Source: Branchiostoma floridae (lineage: Eukaryota; Chordata; Leptocardii; Amphioxiformes; Branchiostomatidae). From it: 47,680 bases of DNA. Of this stretch, positions 13,501 to 25,500 are shown one piece after another. Location: contig NC_049991.1 in NCBI RefSeq assembly GCF_000003815.2, forward strand, positions 4,653,857 through 4,701,536, given 5' to 3'. Under the pieces are notes generated by a model. It searched no databases. It saw only the letters and a program-made list of their open reading frames with translations, and had not been told where the DNA came from. The position numbers and the translations under genes are program-made. The number at the start of each line of letters is the position of its first letter. Position 1 is the first letter of the stretch.

Positions 13501-16500
13501 GACTTATATTTTACAATGGATAGTTTCGCAACTAGCAGCAGTTCATTGATGTACCGAAACTTGTTTAACATATGAGGGTTGTGTCCAAAAATAATGTCAT
13601 GTACAGTGAGAGATATGGAATAACTAAACAAACTTTCCACATAATCCCATAATGGTTTAACAATTTTACAGTCAAAGAAAAAATGCTCTATATATTCTAT
13701 AATATCGCAAAAAATACACTTATTATTTTCTACAATTCTCATTTTATGCAACAATATTTTGGTCGGATAAATATTATGCAAGATCTTCCATTGCAAACTA
13801 ATAAGTTTGGGTTCTTTAGTGGTCAAGAAGGGAGATTTCCATAGTACATGCCAAGAAATGGAACGAAAATCGTACATTGGAAATCGTTTCTCCCAGAAAT
13901 TCTGTGAGACTGGGACTGCTTGGTATTGCATGATATAGAAATTCTTAAAGAAGATAGAGTCTAGTAAGCGGATATCTTTACCACAAAGTTTGATACTAGG
14001 AGATTCTTCGTTGTCTAATCGAGAAACACCTTTCCATTGTTTGGGAATTGAATTGATTAAAGCATGATACTGTAGTAATACATGTGCATCATTACCAACA
14101 ATAGCTTTTACATCATCAAAAGATATAAAGTTACCCTGATCATCCACAATATCATTTACATAAAGAATATGTCGTCTAATCCATTTCTTAAAATAAAGCA
14201 TGTTGCCCTTGTACCTTATACAAGCATTGTTCCATAACAATTGCCAATTTACTTGATTTACCTCAATATCATTGACATTCTGTACAGGTTTCATTTCATA
14301 CCAAGTAAGTATGAGTTTACGGTAATAGAGAGGTAAGGGCAACAGTGAATCTTTAGATGACACATGGACTGCCGAGCAGTTATGCTATAGAAGTTTGGCG
14401 GACCGAACAGCGAACGGAATTGCCATTATGTGGTGTCCCGGTCCCTCAGTCAACAACAATTCCGAGGCCTACTACCCATGATTTCTAGGGATGTGGATTA
14501 TATTTCCTGCAAGGAGGTCAATTATAGGTTGATCTTTACTTGTAGATAGGGCCACACCAATTTTATTTGTTTCTTCTCGGAATCGCCTGTCCATCATTTT
14601 TTTCCTCTTCAAAAAAGAAATTAAGTCCCGAGAAAACATCACAAACCTGCTATCACAAACCTGTAAATGTAACCATTCAGAGCCACATACACATAATTTC
14701 AGTCTAAATGCAATGCCTTTTATTTACATCATTAGCAACAAATCTAAGGAAGGGATTCATTGCATAGAGCGTGCCGCTAAGTACCTATTCTTTTTTGTGT
14801 TACCCCAGACCTTTTGAAAAAAAATAATCTCTATCTTTTTTCGACCTGTGGGTCCAATTATTTTCTGGGAAATCCGAGAAGCAACAAATAAATTTGGTGT
14901 GGCCTATGGTACACTCCATAGTTTCGCTTTTCGCTTGCTAGCTAACCACATGGCTACGTTACTGGTGTCTGAAATCTTAATTTCAAACTTAAAAGTTTGA
15001 AACGTCGCCACATACGTGTCGTCATCAGGAGCGATCCAACTGTTGCCGTACAAAAGGGAGGTGGCGGCAACCTGTCCTCCCGGCATCAGGTTGTCGTCGT
15101 TCGGCCGGCCGTTGTAGTTTCCGCACATTCCACTAACCTATAGGGGAGGAGGTAAAAGTGTTAATGAGTAAGTAAGCGTAGTTAAACTGCATATTCAAAG
15201 ACTATCAATCCCAATTTGTGATTTCCATCTGAATAGGCTCCACCTGACAAATGCCCCATTACTGCATCATTCCTACGGAACAACTGATACAAGTGGATAT
15301 CATGCTCGAAAATACACCAAACTTTTTCGTCACTCTAACTGGTATTTGTGCAATTCTTTAAAGATGGTAATTTAGAAAAGTACAGCATGATTACACCTCA
15401 CCACAAAGCATAGATATTGTCGTATGACTTTTTTTTCTACCGTAGCTAGCGCGGTGTCGTAATCTTTTGACTTGAGCAAGAATTCCATCAAATCAGCTTG
15501 CGATTGTAATCATGAGCCCGCCATATTTGATGTCACCTAAGTTGTTACTTGTTCATGTATATGGTATCGAGCAGGGTTGTAGCCAGCCTGAAATCATTTT
15601 CAGTCCCCTCGATTTTGAATGGGAATCCTATCGAGCACCGAAGGCATGACGTGGTGTTGCGCGTCAATTCTAGGGGGTCTGGGTCCCAGAAAATTTTGTA
15701 ACCTAGACCCTCTGAAACACTAGTTCCTGCATTTTGAGGTGCAAATTTTGCTTGTAGACTAAGCTGTTCAATGTCATCTGTTTTGGTGAGAAAGAACACA
15801 TGGGTTTCAGTTTTTTTTATATCTTTACATATCAATTTTTGTCTGTCCCTGGGGACGGAATGGGGAAAACTTTTTTTCAGTTCCCAGATGCAAAATTCCT
15901 TCAAAGGACTGAAGGACAGGTGCTGGCTACAACCCTGGTATCAAGTGATACCCTCACCTTGCCCTTGTAAGACGTGGGGAGTCTCACTATGACACTGTGT
16001 CTTCCGTCGTACAGGACAGACAGGCACTGGTCCGTCTGAATCTGCACGTTCTTCCCGATGATGGAGATGGCAACCTTACGGCTCAGGCACACTGGCAGGC
16101 TGCGGCGGTAGCCGTTCACCTAAGAATCATACACTTTGAATCAAGAACTTTTCTCTTTTAAGCATCAATGTTCAACACATTGTTATAACAGTATTATCGT
16201 ACAGATACCTTCACCAAATAATCAATTAAGGATTAATGGCCAACCCCGATGTGTAAATGGTGTCATAAGGCCTGGTGATTTGCTTTAGCCACCCGATAGA
16301 ATCACCTCATTCACCTCATACTACTAGTAGGTGGTTATCGAAAATATCATACAGCCCATCAATACTAATCGTAACTAGAAAGGCCGACATTTGCTTCAGA
16401 GCAAATACAGCATATTTCAGCCATACCCGTTCCCATGCAAAATTGAACTGTTCAAAATCACCCGTGCAGAAATCGAACATTCTAACAGAAACTTGTCGAA

Positions 16501-19500
16501 ATGAACGACAAGAAAGGCCGACATTTACTTATGAGCAAATGCACCATTTTCACTCCGCCCCTCTGCCGATGCAACAATGCTCTTCCACAATCACACATAG
16601 AATAACATGGAATTTGGTATAAGGGTGCCCTCGACATATACACGGTAGAACGAAACATTTTTGGCATACATCACTTCAAGAGGATTAATTTTTGGCCATT
16701 TTTAGTATCATTTTTGGCCCCTCTGTATTGCCATGGTATTGGAACAAAATTTTGTATGGAAATGCCTGAGTGTGATACATTTTGTATATACCTCCAGGGC
16801 CTTTGCAATTTTGGTATACATGTCTTGACAATGATGAAGTCTCTGGTCTTCTTGTATTAAAAAAAGAAATGGTGATGGCATGTTGGATAGCAAGTGGGAT
16901 GAAGTTCAGAATGATTATCTCTTCTCTCTCTCTTACAAACACACACACATACACACACACAGACAGCAAACAGTAAGAAAGAAAAAATCTTTCAATTTTT
17001 ACAGTTTTACTTTCACAAAATTGCAATTTTACACTTGTCTGCTCTCACAATCTGATTGACTTAATGTAAATACAATGTAATTTGAGCTTAAGTTTTTACA
17101 TTGTTTAAAGTTAATCTGGGAAAATAGCAAACTACATAATAGATCTTATTTGCAGAAAAATTACAATTCCGTCAAAATATATAAATCTTTTCAGAATTGG
17201 TTGCGATCAATATCTACGTGTCCTTTTCTGGCTGGTTGGAATCAAGTCAGTCTGCTTCTTCCACATACAGTCATAGACCAAGCTCTGCTTCTCTTCTGTA
17301 GAGGGGTATGGAGGACAGAAACAGGGAAGTTAGAATTGCAAATTTCAATGCAAAGCAGAAACATCAAACTATAGGCAGATTTGGAAACAGTACACATTTC
17401 CACAACTATTTACAATCTGCCATCAATCTGTTGCTGCCTGGGACAAAATCTGTGTGCCTCCTCCAAATACAGCTTCTCATGGACCAATTGTTTTCTTCTC
17501 TAGAGGTCTCATCTTAACAATGCAAACAGGAGAGTGAGATTTGGCATTTCAAGGCAGACATCAATCAAATATTTGATGAAATAATTATACCATTGATTTG
17601 GAAAGTATACATATTGTTGCCAGAAGATAACAATGTGTTTGTGTTACACATAAACCTTCTCTTCGATCCCAATTCTGCACTTGTCTCTACAGTCTACACC
17701 TACTTGTACATGGAAGTCTAGCGACAAGAAAACAGGCCCTACCTGCTGTGTGTCATGAGCACAATGTTCTCACTGCTGAAAAAAAACAACAGAGACATGT
17801 CAATCTTTGTTTTACACATTTGTGGACACTTCAAAATGTTAATGCACAATGCTTTTGAATGATAAAGGAATATTGCAACAGAGGTATAATAAATACATAT
17901 ACACAACTTGTACTTGCAAATGAAAAGGTACAACTGACAGGATCAAAAAGGATTGACATGAATGAAATTTAAGCAATCATATAGAAGTCAAACGAGTGAC
18001 ATTTGGTATAACATCTACACAAATTCTAAAAACAAGTCCAAAGGATGAATTAATATTAACAAAAATGATTCATAAATCCACATGGCTCCCAATCACTGAG
18101 CCTCCACCAGGCTCCCTCTTGTCCTTTGGCAAGAGCCGGAGCGGGAACCTTTGTCATTCCCCATCCCCCTTGCCACCACTGAATGTGCCGTGTGGCAAGG
18201 GCCGGAAGCTGGCAACAAATATTTCATTCACAGGCATCCACCAGGCTCCCTCTTACCAGTTTTGGCAAGAGCCAGAGCGGGAACCTTTGTCATTCCCCAT
18301 CCCCCTTGCCACCACTGAATATGCTGTGTGGCAAGGGCCGGAAGCTGGCGCCAAGTACTTCATTCACAGGCATCCACCAGGCTCCCTCTTACCAATTTTG
18401 GCAAGAGCCAGAGCGGGAACCTTTGTCATTCCCCATCCCCCTTGCCACCACTGAATGTGCTGTGTGGCAAGGGCCGGAAGCTGGCGCCAAGTACTTCATT
18501 CACAGGCATCCACCAGGCTCCCTCTTACCAGTTTTGGCAAGAGCCAGAGCGGGAACCTTTGTCATTCCCCTTCCCCCTTGCCACCACTGAATGTGCTGTG
18601 TGGCAAGGGCCGGAAGCTGGCGCCAAGTACTTCATTCACAGGCATCCACCAGGCTCCCTCTTACCAGTTTTGGCAAGAGCCAGAGCGGGAACCTTTGTCA
18701 TTCCCCATCCCCCTTGCCACCACTGAATGTGCCGTGTGGCAAGGGCGGAAGCTGGCGCCAAGTATTTCTCAATTATGGAGCACCATAGACTCCCATTTCT
18801 CATCCACTCATCTCGACAAGTCCTGAGCTGGTACAGTACACACACACTCCATTCCTTTGATTCTGATTTCTGTTTTATCTCATCATTACACAACGTACGG
18901 TACACAGCATCATGGTGACTATAGAAATTGTCAACCTTCCACTTAGGTCAACAAGGCCTGAGCTGGTACAATACACATACTCCCTTCCTTTGACTCTGAT
19001 TTCTGTTTTATCTCATCATTACACAACGTACAGTACACAGCATCATGGTGACTATAGAAATTGTCAACCTTCCACTCAGCTCGACAAGGCCTGAGCTGGT
19101 ACAATACACTCACACACCATTCCTTTGACTCTGATTTCTGTTTTATCTCATCATTACACAACGTACAGTACACAGCATCATGGTGACTATAGAGATTGTC
19201 AACCTTCCACTCAGCTCGACAAGGCCCGAGCTGGTACAATACACACACTCCCTTCCTTTGACTCTGATTTCTGTTTTATCTCATCATTACACAACGTACA
19301 GTACACAGCATCATGGTGACTATAGAGATTGTCAACCTTCCACTCAGCTCGACAAGGCCCAAGCTGGTACAATACACACACTCCCTTCTTTTGACTCTGA
19401 TTTCTCTTTTATCTCTCATTACACAACGTACAGTATACAGCATCATGGTAGCTATAGAATGTCTGTATTACACCATGATTAACAACAGCTGACAGTTGTG

Positions 19501-22500
19501 AAATGTACACATGGTCAATGAGAGTACATCTTTCAGTTGTAGGAGACTCTATCAACTGTTTGAAGCCATTTTGCATCAAGAAAGAAAGGATCATTTTGTT
19601 TTCACTTGACATCAAATTTTCATTAAAGTCACCAAGAATCACTGTGTTACTTCTTTCCACTGCAGACAAGTGCCCCAAGAGTTTCTCCAAACTGGATATG
19701 AATGAGTCTTTGCGAACATTTGGGGGTCTATAAATGGCTACAATTAGATGTTTCACAGGCATGCAGTCAGCAGAAACTTGCGTAACCACACATTCTAGAC
19801 TGATATCATTTGGGATGGGAATTTCAGAACACTTGTATATGTCACGTACATATATTGCCACGCCTCCACGACTGGAATTCCTTGTCGCATTAGAAGCTTC
19901 CTCGCAAGCATGCCCACTTGATCTGTCTTTACGAAACATGTTGAAACTCTCCAACTGAAACTGGGAGGACTGCACATTTTCTGACAGCCATGTCTCAGTC
20001 AGGCATATGATATCAGCTTCAACCAAACAAGTTGACTTCAGACTTTCAAAGTTCTTTTTAGTAAGTCCTTCAGTATTGTGATGGACAATGTTCAACACTT
20101 CACCGACAGATCTGTCACCAACATTTGTAAATGGGTTGGATACATATTCGAAATGCTTCATCTTATTAACTGCCTCCTGCACTGCCTCATCACAGTAGAT
20201 GGACTCCTGTTTATAGTGTGTAATGTGAAGACCGCCTATGGAACATACCCTACTCAAGGCCACATACGCCATACCTGATGCAAAAATATTTTTCATGGAG
20301 ACAACTACTTCAGGAACTGTCATGCCCTGTACTTTGTGTACTGTGCAGGCCCAAGCTAGCTTGATAGGAATTTGGTAGCGTTTGACTTTACTTAATTTCT
20401 TCAAGTTGTCCTCAATCTGACGAATCGGAACTGAATTCTCTGGTAGACTACTAGGAACTGCACTTTTTTCTCTTTCAAGCACACCTGCCTTTGGATTATC
20501 AAACTTCACAAAGACAGTTGCACCATCACTTGCATCTTGCTGGCCACCTGTTACACCTGTCACTGTTCCAAATGCACCGTTAACTAGACCATCCTCAACA
20601 TTGACATTTCTACAAAGCATGACACGAGCACCAATCCCAACTTTGACCACATCAAGGAGGTCGTCTTTATCTCCTTTTGCATGAGGTCGTCTTGTCATTG
20701 AACCTGTTGTGGGATCTTTGACAAAATCGGAGGCTTCGAAACATGTAACATCTGAACACCTGAGATTCAACATCTTGTCATTATAATCTACAACAGCTTT
20801 ATTGGTGGAAAAGATGTGAAGTGCATCCTTAGGATAATCATTTGATGCAAAGTCTGTAGATAACACCCTTGATGATAGAGTTTTGTCATCTTCATCAGAA
20901 AGTTTGTCTTTTTTTCTCTTCACCCTCATTCTATTCAAAAGGTTTGCAAAGGCAGCATCATCCTTCTGTCTCATGATTTCCTCAAGTTCCACAACTTCAA
21001 AGATTGGATTCCACAAGTCAATGAAATCTTTTCCCCTGTAGAGACTTTGTCCCCTGACTGGAGGGATCTGATACATGTCACCTACTGCCAAGATGCTCAC
21101 ATTTCCAAAGATTGCACTTGACCTTGACTGGGTCAGCTGACCCAATCTACCATGAATAGAAGACATGAGCTTCATGTCGACCATCGATACTTCATCTACA
21201 ATCACAATTTTGAGGCTTTCATACTGTGCACGCAAAGTGTTAAGGGTACTTTCAGACAAGGGCTGATACGTCTTCGTAACACACATCAGATGAAAGGCAT
21301 GGTGTACAGTGCTCCCACCGATATTGAATGCAGCAGTTCCTGTGGGTGCCGTAAGAAGGACAGAGACCTTGTCAGGGTTTTCTTGTGCCTTTCCTAGTAA
21401 CCTGGTAGCCTCATAATATATGCATTTTATGAGGTGGCTCTTTCCAGTCCCCGCACCACCCGTCACAAAAATATGAAAGGGATCTGGTCGCTTTCCCTGT
21501 GCAGTTTCCATACACCACTTCCTTACAAAATAGAAGACCCCCTGTTGCATTGGGTTGAGTGACTGCATCATGGGGACCGCAGTTTTAAACTGGATCTTTG
21601 TCTGGCAGGCTTCTAGGGTAAAGCTTCTTTCTTTTGATTTGTCAGTTGTCGCTAGGTCAGGAATGTCATCCTCAGTGCCCTCAATAACCCCATCCACTTC
21701 ATTTTCTCCCCTCTTATCTAGACAATCAAGTCTTTCTTGTTCCACTTCGGGGAAGATCTGGGCCCAAACATCTTCTAGATTACCATCTTCTGCGTCTTTA
21801 CGAGCCTGCTCAAGTTCCTCAACATTTTGCTCAAATTTACGCCTATTCCCATTCACAATGACATTTACTCTATCCTCCCTGTCTGATATGGGAGCAAAGC
21901 CATTCGAGTAGAATTCTTCATACTTGGCATATTGTGGTGGTTTCAACTGTGCATCAAGGTAGTGTGGCAAGTACAACTTGAGCAATGTCAAGTAGAATCG
22001 CTCTGGCTCTTTCTTTTTATTAAATTTGGCAAAGCGGATGACGGCTGGATCAGATCTTGTACGTTTTTGTACAGCCCCGTAATTATCCCTCAACACATGC
22101 CTTGCTTCCCCTCTGGAAGACTGCTGAGCATTTTCTTGCTGGCCTGAACAAGAAACGACGCGATACTCGGAGACAAACTCTGCAGCACACATTGATCGGA
22201 AAGGTTCTTCTCGTGGCCTCGCCTTGTACCGATCCATAATGCTTGGCATCCAGATGTTTTCTTCATCACCATTTCCCTCGCTGGCAAGCTTCTGAATGTC
22301 GGCCAAAGGTTTTGACAAGCGATTAGCTTGCTCATCTGTTGGTATGAATGTGACTGCTCTTGAGCACTCCTTCAAGTTCAGGCTACAGACCCGATAGACA
22401 GCCTCCTGTGCACTCACTTCCCTGTGGTGAAGGTAGGCGTTGCCAACTTTCCTCATTTCTGTCAGTACATCCTCGTTGCCTTCCCTTGCCTCTTTCTGAG

Positions 22501-25500
22501 CCTGTTTGAGCAGCTTTCCCATTTCTCTTTCTGCTTTGCTGATATATGATACTATGTACTTGACACAACTGTACGCATCGAGAACATATTGGATGTCCAT
22601 GTTCGCATTCCAAGCCCGGAGCAGATGTGGATTGAAATTGTTCACCCACATGTCCTTGGGCTCACGTCTGAGGAATACTTGCTTCCTGTTTGCAATCAAG
22701 TTCAAAGCGTCACAGACCTGTGCAGTGGTGAGATTGGCCTCCTTGAGAACGTCCTCAGTGGAGCACTTCTCTGGCTCTGTTTTCTTGTCCAACACATCCC
22801 AGAATTTTTTCAGGTCAGATTCGGCTTGCTTCTTCCTTCCAGCAATGGATGCTGATTCTTCATCGGTCAGGTCCTGTAGGGAGACAGGGCTGCACAGAAA
22901 TGTCTGATTCACTGGAGGCTTAGGGAATCCAAACCTACAGATCTTGCCACCTTTCTTGCATGACGATGTATGACCCTTTCGGTGCATTTGAACCTGGCTA
23001 ACTATGTCAAATAACTCCTTATCTGTTTCTGAGTTAGGCAGCTGACAGCACACATATCTGTCCACAAAAGAGCAGATCTCTTCTTCAGAATTTACACCCA
23101 ATTTTGGTGCATCTTTCACCCAAAACAAACAATGGATATGGGGTGAGCCCCTTTGCTGGAATTCAGTCCTCGTGAACGTGTCTATGACCTCACCGATTGG
23201 CTGCGATGGAGATTTAATGAGATGTTTGAAAAACAGCTTGACTCTGCGATCAAACATGCGAGCGGCTGTGACAGGATTACTCTTCAAAATGTCACAACGC
23301 TCTTCCCACGACAACTCGCTTACTGGTACCGTGCCATGATCTTGTCGAATCGCCTCTAACACTTCTGGCCAGCGCAAATCTGCAGCAGAAAATGTAGCAA
23401 ACCACGTGGGAATTCCCAGCTGTCTTATCATTGCATATAATTCATTTAGCGCCTTGTCCCAGAACTGCGGAGTACCCCTGACTGGCTGAAGGAAGCGATA
23501 GCCTTCATCTGACTTAAGTATAGCCTGTAAGTCCTCTTTGTTTGACAACATACTAGCAGATATTTTACGGCCGCCACTTGTCGTCGGCGAACCTTTGCGC
23601 ATAGATATGGAAATATTCGACTGTATGAAGCGCAACTCTGTTACGTATTGTGCAAAGAATATGTAGTTAGTGTCGCTTGCAAACCGCGTATCTGCACCCA
23701 TAAGGCGTGCCTTGAAGTACTTGCTGGGCGTAATACGTACATCACGATCAACATTAAAAGAAAACTTTCCAGTAGGGAATTGAACAGGGAAGGACATTGC
23801 CTCTCCCCCAACCTCCTGGAACACAGAAATTGGTTTGCTACCCTCTCCTGGAGCCACACACATGACGCGTTCATCGTGGTGGTCAAGAAAATCCTGTCCT
23901 ATATCTACTGGCTGGAGGCAAGTGTCATGTGGCAGTCCCCGCAAGCGGCTGTCTAGTTCCTCTTCCTCGCTCAGAGCTGCTTCTTCCACAGTTTCTTCCT
24001 CGCTCAGAGCTGCTTCTTTTATGGTTTCTTCCTCGCTGAGAGCTGCTTCTTCCACAGCTTCTTCCTCGCTCAGAGCTGCTTCTTCCATGGCTTCTTCCAC
24101 ATTCACCTGTCGAATAATGTTGTCTGTTTCATCATCTTCTATATCATTCCTGGTTGGCCCTTCCATATCATTCCCCTCTTCATTGACAGACTCACCGTGC
24201 TCAGGGGCTGTATGATCTTCTAAGGTGCCATTCCCTCCTTGTTCAGCATCAGATGGTTCAACAAGGCCTCCTTCTTCATTCCAAGACACAGCCCAGTCTG
24301 CATCGATAGACGTACCGCTGTAATGTTCATTATTTTCAACAAGATACTTCAAAGCAACATCAACCTTCATTGGACTGATTTGTCTATACATGTGATGCCC
24401 ACTGTACTGTAGCTTCCTCTTAAGTTTCACCTTGATTAACTGAGCTTCTGACGGCATTCTGGGAAGGATTGCATGTGTTTCACTCACATCTGCTGGTACA
24501 CACACTACTGGGCCAACAACACCTTTCTGACCCCCTTTCGGGAGAGCTGCAACTTTCATGAATGGTATTCTCTTGGCTATCAGTTGGGACTCCAGAGTAT
24601 TGAGACTTTTCAGCTCAGGGGGTATTTCTGGGACCTTCATCTTATTACTCTGAGCCTCGTATGGAATTGTCTTTTTATCTATCATGTGCCTATGACAACA
24701 GTGACATATCCACTCTGTGCCCCTAGATGATTTTGCAATGGGACACGCATGTGGGCTGCAGTCCTCGTTGCATTGATGTACATACGTACCTGTAAGGCAG
24801 TGCTTAACAGCCTGAACATACCTTGATTTTTCACCATCACGATGACAGATTACGACTTGATTGTGAAACAAAAGCCTGTGACATACAGTGCAAACATATT
24901 CTGGTCCCTCTTTGCATTCCATCTGGAACTGTTCAATGTCCTTATTGACATCTGCTAAATTCTGCTTCTTCTCTCTGTTAATCTGCACATTCCTTTTTTT
25001 CTGCTGGGCATAGTCATCATCAGTGTGATAGCGCTCCAGCGCTCGCTCCTGCTCCCTTTCGCGCTTCTGCTGGGCATAGTCATCATCAGTGTGATAGCGC
25101 TCCAGCGCTCGCTCCTGCTCCCTTTCGCGCTTCTGCTTGGCATAGTCATCATCAGTGTGATAGCGCTCCTGCTCCCTTTCGCGCTTCTGCTTGGCATAGT
25201 CATCATCAGTGTGATAGCGCTCCAGCGCTCGCTCCTGCTCCCTTTTGGCATAGTCATCATCAGTGTGATAGCGCTCCAGCGCTCGCTCCTGCTCCCTTTC
25301 GCGCTTCTGCTTGGCATAGTCATCATCAGTGTGATAGCGCTCCAGCGCTCGCTCCTGCTCCCTTTCGCGTTTCTGCTTGGCATAGTCATCATCAGTGTGA
25401 TAGCGCTCCAGTGCTCGCTCCCGTTCCCTTTCGCGCTTCTCCTGGGCGTGCTGTTTATCTGTGCTATATCGAGTCTTCTTTCCATCCCGTTGGGCCTTGG

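Noticed and set aside
17996-18826. Four overlapping open frames with [20 protein letters not shown]-type repeats
   Set aside because: All come from the 136-bp non-coding array. Frames shift from copy to copy because 136 is not a multiple of three.
18095-19450. CRISPR-like array
   Set aside because: Units are head-to-tail with no unique spacers, and the DNA is eukaryotic.
20177-21565. Host Pif1 helicase gene
   Set aside because: The helicase is in one frame with the HUH/two-tyrosine Rep and the OTU domain, so it belongs to the transposon.
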